Part shown: one piece after another, positions 1 through 12,972 of the stretch | How the letters are laid out: the number at the start of each line of letters is the position of its first letter | How positions within the stretch are numbered: position 1 is the first letter of the stretch | Source of the DNA: Ichthyophthirius multifiliis | Lineage: Eukaryota > Ciliophora > Oligohymenophorea > Hymenostomatida | Reading direction: 5' to 3' | DNA length: 41,175 bases | Assembly: GCF_000220395.1 (NCBI RefSeq) | Contig: NW_004086966.1 | Span: forward strand, 1 to 41,175 | Position numbers and translations under genes: made by a program | The notes under the pieces: generated by a model | Database searches by the model: none | Seen by the model: the letters and a program-made list of their open reading frames with translations, nothing else | What the model was told of the DNA's origin: nothing

Positions 1-1008
1 ATATATATATTTCTATATTTATATACATATTTTTTTTATTTAATAAAATTATTATTTTACTTAATTTATTATTTTAAAATATTTTCAAAACTTTTTTTAT
101 ATTTCTTTTATGTCTAAATTTTTTAAAATAATTATAGAAAAAATAAGTATTATTGTTAAAGTTTTTAGATTTTTTTTAAAAAAATTATGAAATTATCTGA
201 TTAAAAAATAAATAAATTTGGCTTATTTTATGATTAAATATAATAATGTGTATAAAATGACGATTTTTTTGAAAATTTTGATTAAAATGTACAAATATAA
301 TATGATTAAGATTAACGAATTAATTATTTTTCAAATATAAAATAGTCTCTATTAGAATAATTTAACAAAGAATATTAATTAAAATATAATACATAAGATT
401 TTCAATTAACTAAATAATAATAAATAAAATAAATGATTATAAGATGTGGAAAATAAAAAACCATTTTTTACAATAGTTAAATTAATAAATAAAATTAATT
501 TAATGCTAAGAAAAGAGATTTTAAAAGAAATAGTTTTTCGAATATATAAGATATAAAAAATAGAGTAAAGAAACATATATTAGGAATAGAAAGTCATCTA
601 TAAAAAAAAATGACTAGTAATAATGTATGCTAATTTAAATCTTAAAACATTATAATTTAATAAAAACAAGAAAATAATAAAAAATAAAAATAAAATTTTT
701 TTAAATGACTAATTAAAAAAAAAAAAAAAAAAAATATAAAATTAATTTAATTTTTTTTTTTTATTGTTGTGTGTAAAAATATTAATTAATTTTATTTAAT
801 TTATAAATAAAAAAGTATATAATTTAGTTATTAAGATAAATATAAATTAAATATAAGAAAAATTTATATTAATACAAATGTAAAATAATTATATATAGAA
901 TTAAACATTTTTTATAAATTTTATATTATTTTTTTAAAAAATATATTAAATCTTTATTTTGATGATAAATATTTAGTTTTTAAAACTAATTAATATTATA
1001 ATATATTA

Positions 1009-1042
<34 letters not shown>

Positions 1043-1281
1043 TATATATTTAGTATTAGAGTTATAAATTTTTTTATTAATAAATATAATATTTTTTGTA
1101 TTGATATTAAATATACGAGAAAATTAAATATTAATTTATGTTTTTTATTTGTGTATCTACTAAAACTAATAATAAAAAAATACAGATATATATCAAAAAT
1201 TATATTAATAAGTGTTTATATAATATATAGATAAATATTATTATAACACATTTATTTAATTTAAAAATTAATAAAATTAAT
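1..1281. other. AT-rich region without a recognisable gene
   Basis: The first 1.28 kb is almost pure A/T with poly-A and poly-T runs and an (AT)n stretch at about 1009-1032. I found no long TGA-free frame with protein-like composition on either strand and no recognisable motif. It should contain the upstream regulatory DNA of the importin-alpha-like gene that starts at 1282, but I cannot point to a specific element. Confidence 0.6.
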
Positions 1282-2736
1282 ATGAGCATATGCAATATAA
1301 ATAATATAAAATAATTATTAACTACAAAAAAGGATAATTATCGCATCCAAATAAGAAAATAGAAATTAAATTAAATTTTTAAATAAAAAAGATCTATTTT
1401 TTTAAATGATTAATAAGTAAAAAATTATACAATAAATGAAATTAATTAAGTATTCGAAAATCTAAATAAATATTATAATAATAGAAATACATAACAGATA
1501 CTAAAAATACTAAAACTAATCTAAGAAAACTACGAGGAATATTTTTATAATAAACAAGTATAAATAAACATTGAAGAAATTCTCTAAAATTAAAACTTTT
1601 TTGAAATAATAATCTTTTTCTTGGAAAAAGAGAACGATTTTTTCGAAGAAATTTAATATTTAATAGTTTATATATTAGCTAATATTTTCTGTGAATAAAA
1701 GAATACTATTTAAGAGCTTTTTTTAAAAAATAACTTTTTAATTATTGTTTCTGTTATTTCTTTACTGGAAAGGACTCTTTGTAATCCTTTAATAAAAGAG
1801 ATTTTTCGATTTTTAGGAAACATTTTAAGCGAATATAGATAAATAAAATAAATATTAATAAACAATAATATATAAAAGCTAATAAAAGAGGAAAAAATAA
1901 TAAACCAAAACGAATTTTTTGTAAACGAATTGTTATTTTTCATAAAGTAAATAATGATAAATTCTAATTAAAATACAAGTAATTAATTTTTTTCGTCTAT
2001 TATAGAAGTTCTTTTAGAAAGCGAAGGAATATAAAGAGAAGGGATAATAGATGGACTAATAAGTATATAATATATAGGATAAAAGAAAATAAGTGAATAA
2101 ATATAGAATAAAATATATAATTTGGCTATAGATTATTACAAAGATGAATAAGTCTTTTATGAATGTTTAGGCTGTATTTAAATTTTGATTTAAAAAATAA
2201 ATATTATACCTTTACTTCCATATTTTAATTAATATTTATAAGAAAAAGAAAATCAAAAAAATGTCATAAAAATAATAATCATTGAAATTTTAATAATGTT
2301 TATTTAAGAAGCTTCATTTGATTAATGTAGTTTATTTTTTCACGAAAATTTCGATATTCTTAAAAATATTATTTATATTTCTACCTATTGTACTGATAAG
2401 TATTTGAATTTTATTTCTAAATAATTCATTTGTGTATCTATTAGCAATTCTAACCATATTTATCATTTAAAATTTATTCAATGTAATGTATTGTAGCCTC
2501 TTATGGATATATTAGAAGAGTAAGAAAATTAACTTATTGGAATTACGTTATAAGCTATCTGTTGTATTCTTATTTAGGAAGGATAAGATGATAATAATTA
2601 AGTTTTTGCCTCTTAGTTAAAAAATATTTACAATTTCGAGGCTATTTTAGAAAACTTAGAGGAGTTTTAATATAATGGAAATGATATTTTATTTCATATA
2701 AATTTAATTAGACAATATATTTAAGATTTTGAATGA
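1282..2736 (+). CDS. Importin-alpha-like (karyopherin alpha) ARM-repeat protein
   Basis: A single uninterrupted frame in the ciliate code encodes 484 residues, starting at the first ATG and ending in TGA. This is close to the usual importin-alpha length of about 500-550. Residues about 15-40 are rich in Arg/Lys (for example RIQIRKQKLNQ and FKQKR) and resemble the importin-beta-binding (IBB) domain. The rest is a run of short amphipathic helices typical of armadillo repeats, with repeat-like pieces such as CNPLIKEIFRFLGNIL. In the family, the IBB domain binds importin-beta and the ARM groove binds nuclear localisation signals, carrying cargo through the nuclear pore. Glutamines are encoded mostly by TAA/TAG. 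The ARM repeats look divergent, and the canonical Trp-Asn ladder is not obvious by eye, so this may be an unusual paralogue or another ARM protein. There are no introns. It converges with the XMAP215 gene downstream. Confidence 0.72.
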
Positions 2737-3276
2737 AAATTATTATAAATATATTTATTAAATATATATATATATATATATATATATTTATTTTGTTTGT
2801 CATTTTTATTCTATTATGGAACTTTTAATTTAAATCATTTAATTATATACATTATGAGATTTTAGTATATTTCTTATTTTTTATTAAATATTATTTATGA
2901 ATTTATATTTTTATTAGTCTTAGATTTTTAGAATATCTATAAAATTTTGTTCCATATTATATTATCTTAACTATTTTCTTATATTTATAAATATTTTTTA
3001 TATAAAATCTTCATATTATTACTATTAAATGTACTCTTATTTACTATAAATTAATAAAATATTTACTAAAATTAAGCTTATTATTAAAATTTATTTCATA
3101 TTTTTATTTTCTTTCTTTTTTAAATTTTTTATTTATTACTTTAAATTAATTTTTTTTCTTATTTTTAAATAAAAAATAATAAGCGTTTTTTCATATAATA
3201 TAAATTGTCTATTGTAAAATGAATTGTTATATATAGAAAAAAAAAAAAAAAAAAAAAAAAATAGAAAAAATTTTAA

Positions 3277-3307
<31 letters not shown>

Positions 3308-3409
3308 CTCCCCTCCCCATTTTTTATTAAAAAAAATAAATAAATACGAAAAACTTAATAATTAATTATATATATATATATATATATATATCAAAATAAA
3401 TAAAAAATC
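2737..3409. other. Convergent intergenic region
   Basis: This stretch lies between the 3' ends of the importin-alpha-like (+) and XMAP215 (-) genes. It holds AT microsatellites (about 2762-2788 and 3367-3391), a long A tract facing a long T tract (3237-3307) and one C-rich patch just after it. No coding potential was recognised. It must contain both polyadenylation regions. Confidence 0.55.
3237..3320. repeat. A25 tract facing a T28 tract, followed by a C-rich motif
   Basis: A run of 25 A (3237-3261) is followed after 18 bases by 28 T (3280-3307) and then CTCCCCTCCCC. The A and T tracts could pair as a long hairpin. The C-rich patch is one of the few in the whole window. It resembles, but is not, the C4A2 ciliate telomere repeat. 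No function is assigned. Confidence 0.7.
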
Positions 3410-6400
3410 TCACTAATTAATTCTACCACCAATATTACTATTTTCTTCATCCATTAAACCATATTATTAAACCCCACCATTTTATTGATTTTATACTTAA
3501 GGACTTTTAGCTGCTACTAAATTTTAATATCTCAATTTTAAATGTGAGATTTTATCATTATTTCCTCCCAATTATTACTATTATTACTACTATTATTATT
3601 ACTATTATTACATAGCATTACTTTTTTAAACTAATCCTGCTTATATCCACATAAAAAGTGCTTAATTTTACACATTAAGGCTAACATATGAGTCCATTAA
3701 TTTATTTTCATCAACTTTAACCAGTTCTAAGACTATAGTTTTGATAGTTTTGACACCTGAATCATCTTATTTTTAATTATTATCATTGTAAAACTCTAAT
3801 AGATACTCATTAAATTTCATTAAAATCCCTTTAATGTCCATATCTTCAATATTCTATTCTAAAACCTTAGTTATTTTAAGAATGCATTTAATAATAAGTC
3901 CTATAGCTTTAGAATAATCGGTTTTTTTTCTATTTTAAATCAGCAAATCAAATAGTATACAAAACATACTATCTAATCTCACATTTTCAAGTATTCTAAG
4001 CATTAAAGTATTCAAAGATTTAACACTTTATTAACAATTGAGGTCATTTTTATTTTCGTCGGAAAAAAGGAGTTCATTTAATACATTTTCGGTTATCATT
4101 TTGCTAATTTGGGGCTATATTTGTGAAATTAAATCCTTATTTTATACTATCTGTATTAGAAAGTCTATATATTTCTTCACGAAATCAAAATTTAAGTCTT
4201 TTTATCGCATACATATAGGTAAATATGAAAATATTTCAGTTATTATAGCTACTGATTCAGTTTAAAATTAAGCATTTATATCTATTGGAGTCTTTAATTG
4301 ACTACTTAAGTTTTATAAAGTTTATAATTTTTATGATATTTAAATTGTAGAGTCTGCAAAAGAATGAATCTTTTGAATTATTAAATGAGTTTTAGTATCT
4401 TTATTTAATGATAATTATATTAAATTTAAAGGCTATTAAAATTAAGATGGCATTATTTAACTTTTCCAGAATAGAAAAAGACTGTTTTCATCTTAAATTA
4501 TTTATTTTAGTTTTTCGTTAGTATTTATTATATACGGAGCTATTTCAGAAGGATTTTCAGCCCAAAAAAATGATAAGTAAACGATTTTTTAGGCCATTTG
4601 TTATTCATTTATATCTAATATATAGTTCTCTTATTATAGGCAATAAAATATCTAAATAAAAAAATATAAATATATAAAATATAGTATTATTAAAATATAT
4701 AATATTATAAAGTATATATTTATATATATGTATTTATATATATATATGTATTTGTTTTTACTTAAAATAACATTTCGATTAAAGAAATAAATAGAGATTA
4801 GTTTTTTTAACAATTCCATATTCTAAAAAATGTCCATTTTAATAGTAAATCACATATTTAGCCGGCATTTGATATTTTCTCTTTAATATAAACTGATGCT
4901 TCAATAACTTTTTATTAATCAAAAGAAAACATTTTTATTCTTAATATTTCTGGAAATCCTATTTCTTCCATTTAAATTTTTAATTATTCAATAAGTAAAT
5001 CTTCTAGTCTATCTAATGGCCATATATTATTATTATTATTTTTATTTAAATATTAATTAACTTATTATTATTATTATTGTTATTATTATTATTATTATTA
5101 TTATTAAGGCTAGTTTTTTTAATATTTTTCAAGAATTTATACTAGTTATTGGCCTATAACTGGCTTGAAGTCTTTTATTTGATCAAAATATGATTATATA
5201 GATATACTTTCTAATGAAAATTAAAGAAGCGCTTCAGATTATGAACGTACATCTTTATTTTTATCAACTAAACAATTCAATATAGGTAGAATAAATTATT
5301 TTAAATCTGTATTTTTAGCAAAAAAGATATTATTTTAGACTATATATTACATTAATGCAATTTTGATTTCTATATTTTCGTTATTTGGAGATAAAAAAGA
5401 AGGAAATTCTTTAAAAACCAAATCCATTCCAACTTATTAAGCCCATTTATCTATTAAATTAACAGTTTCTTATTTTTAAATAGGATTTTTATCTGCTAAA
5501 ATTTAAATTAATGCTGGAATAATAGTTTTTGTGTAATTCTTAGCTTCTTTTTATAAAGTTTCAGCAATTTTTGATATTAATTAAAATAATTATTTCTAAA
5601 ATGTTTTACTATTTTCCTATAAGCATTTTTTCAAAGCTCTAAAAAAAAAAAAATTAAATAATATATAATATATTTATATATATATTTAAAAATACCTATA
5701 TATTATAATATTGATTTATTATATATTTATTTAATAATTTATTATTACAAATATATATTTAAATTTATATCTTTATATTTATATAAATAATTACTAAATA
5801 ACATCCGGAATATATTTATTAAAAAACTATTAATTACTCATATTAGTAAAAAGCATATTTTCTATTTTCTCTAGCGCCTCTTTTTTTTTATTTTATTACT
5901 TATCAAAGAGTACTTTTAGTTCTTTCTCGAATTCTTATTCTAAATTTCCTCCTTTTCCACCTTAACCTTTTTTTTAGTATCCATTATCTGCCTAAATTTA
6001 AACATTATTATCAAATTTTCTTTCACATTTTAATGCTATTTTATCTACCAAAGCTTTCTTTTAATCATTTAAAGCTATATTTTATATCATTTACTCCCCA
6101 TAAAACCCTTTTAATTTTCCAAAAAGTTCCACTCCTAAATCCCTAATTTCCTTTGCCGAATCTTCCATTAATTTCTTACCACAAAACCCTATCATTTTTT
6201 TGAAAAACTCTTTATTCTTCTCATCTTCCGTTTCCCCAATAATAATCTTTAAAACATTCATTTTTCCATTTAAATTTTTATCATTTAACATTTCCTTTAA
6301 ATCTTCCCAAATATCATCTAAACTAACTACAAAAAGGAAATTTTTCAACGCCAAAAACCCTTCATTACCCACCTAAGGCTTCGAATCCTTCAACTTCATT

Positions 6401-7539
6401 AAAATAAACGGAAGGAGTATCTTCGCTCCATTCCAAAACCCCTTTCTAATCCCCTAACATAGATTTCCGGTACACTTAATAGCCGAAATCTGTACCTAAA
6501 CATTCGCTTCTTCATTTAAAATTCTCTTTAACATCTAAACTACATGCATACAATTCTACTACTATATTTTAGGCACTTAACTTGCTTTTAAAAGATTGTC
6601 CAAAAGCTCTTTTTTTTCACTCCATTTTTGGCATTAGAGTACTTTTTCGCACCAATGTTCATTAAACTTATTAAAAATCTCCACTGTTTAGGCTAATTCA
6701 TAGGCGTCGATTTTTTTATAGAGCCCATTTCCTGAATTAGCTGTGTTTTTTTCATCTTCCTAAGCCGATAAACGCAGAGGAATTACTTTTTGATCATTTT
6801 AATATTCCTATATATATTTTTCGACTTCTTCCTATTGATTTTTTTTTAGTTTTCCAGTAAAAATCTTCACCGAATCTCCAATCCAGCGATAGACCTCCTT
6901 ATAAAAATTCAAAAGTGATCCTTTTTAAACTTCATTGCTTAAATTTTCTTAGATTTTACAAATTTCATTAAAAAAAGGCTTTAAATCATCCATTTTTTTC
7001 ATTCCGAAATTCCTCAAAAATTAGGTGGCTAAATCAAACGCTGCGCAGGCTATTTTTGTGTTTTTATGTGAAAAAAAATACTTAGTATTATCCAATAGTT
7101 CATTTTTCGCGCCGTTCTCCATTAATATAAACAATATTTCGTAACAATATTTCATAATTTTACCCCTATTAGTTTAAACTAAGCCTTTTTAAATAATTCC
7201 TTTTATAATTTCAACTATATCACTAATTTTATCACTATTATTCGACTATAAATATGTCTAAATTGCTTCCAAACCTTTTTCTTGGCATGCCGGATTCGCA
7301 TCATTTATAAATTTAATGAAAATTTAAGTGTATTTGTGAATTTCTTCATCGTTTTATTTTATGAGTTCGATATATTCTTCAATTGCTTCCTTTCGGGTTT
7401 TAAATGCATTACTTTTTAAACGATTTTCTAAAGAAGGTTTTTCTTATGGATAGTCTATTTACATTTATTCTCCCTATCCTGGAGGATATGCATTATCGAA
7501 ATCTATTTATTATAATGGTCTAATTGGTTAGTCATCCAT
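3410..7539 (-). CDS. XMAP215/ch-TOG/Stu2-family TOG-domain microtubule polymerase
   Basis: Three exons (7539-5795, 5638-4762, 4651-3410) join in frame through GT..AG introns of 156 and 110 nt, giving 1287 residues ending in TGA. The N-terminal two thirds contains three TOG-type HEAT arrays: about residues 35-270, 270-510 (with IWEDLKEMLND) and 545-770 (with IIPALIQILADKNP). A poly-Gln linker and a conserved C-terminal helical region ending near KLRYQNLVAAK follow. TOG domains bind alpha/beta-tubulin and drive plus-end growth; in ciliates such proteins serve basal bodies, cilia and spindles. Two Gln tracts, of 15 and 13 residues, are built from TAA/TAG (5062-5106 and 3572-3610). The chosen start is the first in-frame ATG after T-rich non-coding DNA. 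Family assignment is firm. Confidence 0.9.
5062..5106 (-). repeat. TAA microsatellite translated as 15 glutamines
   Basis: Inside the second exon of the TOG-domain gene, 14 TAA triplets and one CAA follow each other in frame. In this code they are 15 glutamines between TOG3 and the C-terminal region, not stops. A second tract of 13 TAA/TAG codons lies at 3572-3610. Length variation here would change the protein without breaking it. Confidence 0.85.
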
Positions 7540-8112
7540 TTTTTCTTTTTATTGTTTTTTTGTTTTGTTTTTTTTTTTGGATATATTTATTTTCTTTTAT
7601 TTTTGCTAAAAAAAAAATTGTTTTTTTGTTTTATTTTTTTTTTTTTTTTTGATTTGTTTTTTGTTTTGTATTTTTTTATTTAAAATTTGAAAAATTATTC
7701 TCTTTTTTATTTTTTTTTTAAATTTTTATTGTTTATTTTTTAATTTCATTAATAATAAATTTCTTTCATTTAATTTTTACTTTATATTTATTTATTATTC
7801 TTATATATATATTTAAAGTATTTTTATTTAATAAATATAAGTATTTCTATTCATTAAATATATATATTTGAAAGTATTTTTATTCAAATAAAAAATTATT
7901 AAAATATTCTTATTATAATTTAATTTTATAATTTTTTTTTTAAAAAAAATACATTAATTATTTAATTATTAATAAAATAAATATTTATAATAAATATCTT
8001 TAATAATTTAAAATATATTAAAAAAAATACATTTATACTTAAATACAAATTTTATAAATTACAATGACTATTAATATATTAAAAATAAACTATTTTTTAA
8101 ATATAATAAATA

Positions 8113-8143
<31 letters not shown>

Positions 8144-8165
8144 GAAAAAAATAAAATAAAATATA
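7540..8165. other. T-rich intergenic region upstream of the TOG-domain gene
   Basis: This is a head-to-tail spacer between two minus-strand genes. It is T-rich next to the TOG start and has an AT microsatellite at about 8119-8142. I see no gene and no recognisable promoter element. Confidence 0.55.
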
Positions 8166-11100
8166 TCATAAAGTAAGATTATTTTCCACTTCTCTTCTTG
8201 ATACAAATTTATCTAATTTATGAAATGTTCCTTATTTAATATATCCAATTACCCATATAGTATGTTCTTTTGAAATATTTTTTATTCCATTTTCTTAAAA
8301 AGAGATTGCTTAAACTAATTCACTATTACTTTTCCCACAAATGAATATCTTATGTTCTAGATTATTGATTTCTTTTTCAAGCCCGTCACATTCAATAATA
8401 AGGAAATAAACAGATTCATCCAAACATTAATTTTAATAAATCGAAAATTCAAATGATCCATATTAAAAATCATTTAAAACAACATTTTTCCATTCGTTCT
8501 TATAAACATCAACATCCTAAACAAACTAAACATATTTACTCTCTTCTAAAACTTCACCAACCTTAATATAAGGATACCACATTAGATTTTCATTAAATTT
8601 CAAATAAATTTTCCACATTTCTGTTTCTTCAAATAAGACCCCTAATTCATTCAAAATAATGTAACTTTCCTATTTTAAAGAACTAACAATTATATTTCTT
8701 TTATAAGAAATTCTCTCATTCTCAATATAAGCGTATATATATTCATATACGTTATTTAATTCTACTTCAAAGTTTATTTTATATCCTTTATAGACTTTCT
8801 CATTTATTACATTCATTTCTATTATCTATGTATTTTCCTTTAATATTCGTACACTATAATTTGTAAAAGGGACCGAAATTTCTAAACTAACATTCACTTT
8901 TACTTTATCTTTATTTTCATATTATATAATATATTTATATTTTTCTTATTTCTAAATTTAAAATCTCTCTTTTAATTTTTCAACCTCATTTATATTATGA
9001 TGACATTTAGACCCAAAATAAGCGTTTTTTAAAACATTTTTTTCGAGTAAATCCTCTTTATTATCCTATTCGTTTTCTTCCCATAAATTAATATAGAAAA
9101 CTTCATTATTGCTTTATAAAACAAAGCATTTATTATTTGTAAAGGTAATCCATTTACAAATAAATTAACTAATACCAAGAATTTATTATTTTCCTACAAT
9201 AACCCAAATTTTTAGGCTTTTTAAAAATTCTTAAATTTAATCATATATTTCCTTTATAAACATAAGTTATTTATTTATAATTATATTTAAATTAGAAAAC
9301 CCTTTTTTTTCTATATCTAAGTAATTTTTTAACATTTCTGTATTTTATTTTAATAAAATCTCATATTTCTCGCATTCTATTAACAATTCATAATTTGGAG
9401 GATTTTCAGGAGTGAATAAGTATAAATATAATTTATTTAAAAAAGACTTATGTATTTAAAAAGGTACATGTAAGTTTTACTTCCCAATAATATTATTATA
9501 TAAGACAAACAAATTTCTCATATGATCTAAATCATTATATATTTATATAAAGTCAGGATAATTAAAATCTCCTATTTAACTATTTAAGATATTCATTTAA
9601 TCATAGCAAACCTAAACTACTTTTTTAAAATATTCATTTTAATCACTTTATATATTATTTTCGAGATAATCAATAAGCGCTTTTTCCATTTTTTCCTTTA
9701 TTTATATTATTATTTCATATTTAAATTAGACTTTTAAATCAAAATATAATATATTTCTTGTTAATATTTAAAGTTTTTCCTTTTAATGTTCCTTTGTATA
9801 TTATTAGAGTTCTGTTTTTTCTATTCTCACTTGATTTTTAAGAAAAAATTCTTATTTTTATTATATATCTTTTGTTCCAACTTATTTTATTATTTACTCC
9901 TATTATATACATATAAATAATAATTTTATTTATATAAAAAATACTAAAATTGTGGAAATATTGATTTTCAAAAGTTAATGAATAATCGTATTTTTAAAAA
10001 CTAATTTCGGAAACAAATTATAAAGTTTATTATTTGTTCTTAATTACTAAAAATCCTACTACACATTCTACAAAATATTATAAAATTCCTTAGCTCTTTT
10101 AAAATGTATATCTTACCCTTGTAAATCTATCAAAGAAGGTGGATTTTGGGACAAAAAAGAGCTTTTATAGAGGCTTTATTCAATAGAAATTGCCATATTT
10201 TCTATATTTTACAAATAAAGTAATTCTCTTTAAATAACTTCCTTATCATCTTAAAAAAGATCTCTTTTCATATCCAATTATCTACGAATATCTACCAAAG
10301 ATTTCCAGGCATTAATATATTCTTTTTATATAACCAATCCTATTTCTCTTAATTCTTTAAAAAGTTCTCTATTAATACAATCAATTTCCAATTTCTACTC
10401 ACTAAAAAACTCCTAGTATTTATATTTAAGCTCATTCATTTTTTCTTCAAAAAACTTCACTAAAAAGTTCCATTTATTCTAAAACTCTTCCTATTTCTTC
10501 ACATATTTCTCAAAATTCTTCTCTAATTAAGGTAGTTTTTTTAATATACTCTTCAAAAACTCTTCATTATTATCAAACTAACTCTTCATTAACTCACAAG
10601 CATCACTAACTTTCATATTTAAACAAAAAATCGACGAAAACTAATGTTCAATAGTCTCCAACATTAAATAAGGTGCATCTTTCATTTACCCAATTAATTT
10701 TTTATTAATATCTTCCATTTCTTCCAGATAACTGGAGGCTTATTATTTTATTTTAACCGAAAAAATACTTTCATATTCTATTTTTTTCAGTCCATTCATA
10801 ATTGTATCTCCTTTAGGTAAATGAACCGAAAAAACATTAATTGCATCCTTTTAATCATATTTTTCAGTGTCCATGAATTCTATACATTTAAACTTCCCTA
10901 CTTGCCTTCTATATTCATGATATTAATTGAAAATTTCTTTTGCAAACTGAGTTTATTTAGCAAATTCTTCCAAATAATTTTCAGAAAAAATACACAAGAA
11001 AGTAGCAAAAATAGCCTTCGAATCCTTATCAGTAATTTTCTATTTATATTTGTCTTTTATTTATTTTATTTCTCTCTATACTGTATTGTTTAATTGTATT

Positions 11101-11390
11101 TTCTCACTTTATAATAGTTCATCAACATAATTATGACATTCTATTATAAAATCAAAACATTATTAACAGGCCAATAAGCGTTTTTCTTATTTTATTAATG
11201 TTTCATTTTATTATAATAGAATATAATCCTATCTCTATTAACATGAGTAAAATATCGATTAAATTAGACATCTCATATATTTTTAAGTATATATTAACAT
11301 ATCTTCTAGAAAATATATTTTGTTTTATTATTAATAAAACTTAGCGGAATTATATAAGTTATGCTAAATATATTATACTTGATTTTCCAT
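8166..11390 (-). CDS. Large coiled-coil protein, family not recognised
   Basis: A single TGA-free frame of 1075 codons (1074 residues) starts MENQVQYIQHNL and ends SRREVENNLTL. An open frame this long is very unlikely by chance even with TGA as the only stop. Residues about 60-480 are rich in Glu/Lys/Gln with heptad-like spacing (for example KSLVDIRRQLDMKRD). The C-terminal third looks like a beta-rich globular region with repeated aromatic positions. An in-frame 45-nt GT..AG stretch (9900-9944), 3n long and stopless, is probably an intron, which would remove 15 hydrophobic residues. A further in-frame ATG at 11480 would add 30 residues but lies in low-complexity DNA. A local CQQC...CH cluster exists but is too isolated to call a zinc finger. 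I assign no function. Confidence 0.72.
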
Positions 11391-12063
11391 TATTTCTACC
11401 CATTATTTGAAATACTAAATTAATATGTTAGTTGATATTATACTACTCTTTTTTTTTATTTTATTTTTGAGATTTTTCATTTTTTTATTACTTTTTGACG
11501 GTTTTAAAATATTTAATGATCTATTAATAATGGACTACCTTTATCATGGAATTTATATTTTTATAGTTTAGAGGAATTTTCTTCTGTGTATGTAGTATTG
11601 TACATTAAAGGTAAAACACTTTCAACTATTTTCGGATGTTACATACATTATTTTTGTTTGTTTTGAGTAGTTTCTTGACTTTGTTTTTTTTTTTATTAAT
11701 ATATATATATAATTAAGAATATTTTTTACGATAATGATTTTTATTATTCATTCATTTTTTTAAGTTATATAAATATTTTTTTTTTTTTTTTTTTTTTTTA
11801 AAAAATTATATTATTTATTTGTTATTTTTTTTTATTATTAATTGGGAAAAAAAAAATATATATATGTAAAAAAAATATTGTAATTAGAATTTAAAATTAT
11901 AAACTTTCTTTTAATATCAATTATACAATAAATAAATAAAATTATAAGTATAATAATTTTTTTTTTGCTTTAAATTCAACAGAAAAAATTAAAAATTTAT
12001 AATTTTTGAAAAAGCTAATTTAAAATAGATATAAAAAAAATTAAAATACAAATATATATATAT

Positions 12064-12099
<36 letters not shown>

Positions 12100-12168
12100 T
12101 ATATATATATATAAATATTAAATTAACTCAATAATTATAAAAAATATTTTATTTATAATTTATAATAA
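11391..12168. other. Intergenic region with a less AT-rich island
   Basis: Mostly A/T with a 25-T run near 11776-11800 and (AT)n at about 12053-12115. The stretch at about 11490-11680 is noticeably less AT-biased than the rest but carries no long frame and no RNA motif that I recognise. It sits directly upstream of the coiled-coil gene, so it may hold its promoter or an untranslated leader. Confidence 0.45.
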
Positions 12169-12972
12169 TCACTTAAATAATCCTGCAATATTTTTGCAAA
12201 GTTTTTAAAAAAAAAGATTCCTAATTTAATCCGGAAGTGCTTTTAATTATGTAAAAATGTTTCCTCCAGAATATTCTTTATAATAATTTTTTATTTTAAT
12301 CTCAATATCTTAATAAAATTTCTATTTAGAAATATGAGACTACGACATTTCAATAATTTTGTTAAATAAATAACAAATTTCTAACGAAAAATCCTAACTT
12401 ATAGGTTTCAAAAGTTCTTTAATAATAACGAAAAAATCCCTATAATGCTTTTTAGATTACTCATTAAATATTTCCTATATATCATGCCCATTTTATACAA
12501 AATCATCATAATTTAATTAAGGCGGCCAAATATTTATAAATGCAAAATAAGAAATCCATAAAAATTATAAATGATTTTAATCACCTTCCTTTAACATTTA
12601 TTCATTTAAATCAGTTATATTTTCTTTTTCACTTCGTATAAAAAACCATAAACTTTCATTATTTGATGCTAACTCTTTTATTTCTCTAAATAAATCTAAA
12701 AATTGTGTCTAGCAAAATAAATTTAATGTATCTTCTGATATTTCTACTATTGGAACATCCTTTGCTACTTCCCTATTTCGGTTTATTTTTGGTTTTAATG
12801 TTGGACAAATAGATTTTATGCCTGAACTTCTCTCATGTTTTACCTTCATATGGGTATATAAAGATGGATATCGGGCATATTTCTTACCACAAGTTTCGCA
12901 TTAGAATTCCTTGTCTTATTAATCTATATTTCCCCGGGTTTAGAGTGTTCCTCTTTTTCTTTTATCGGTCAT
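12169..12972 (-). CDS. Single C2H2 zinc-finger protein (paralogue A)
   Basis: One exon encodes 267 residues. After a basic N terminus (MTDKRKRG) there is one canonical C2H2 finger at about residues 24-46: Cys-X2-Cys, a 12-residue loop with Tyr and Leu, and His-X4-His (CETCGKKY ... YTHMKVKH). The remaining 220 residues are helical and acidic with several Trp/Phe and match no domain I know. One finger alone rarely gives strong DNA specificity, so binding to RNA or protein is equally possible. The same architecture recurs in the gene at 23897-25049, marking both as members of a small family. The start is the first ATG, only 21 bases upstream of a poly-A/T tract. Confidence 0.85.

Noticed and set aside
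1710-1943. Minus-strand hydrophobic frame of 77 residues
   Set aside because: Antisense shadow of the importin-alpha-like gene, visible only because that gene's codons are A-rich.
3308-3320. C-rich motif as telomere remnant
   Set aside because: The unit is not a tandem C4A2 repeat and it lies inside the window between two intact genes.
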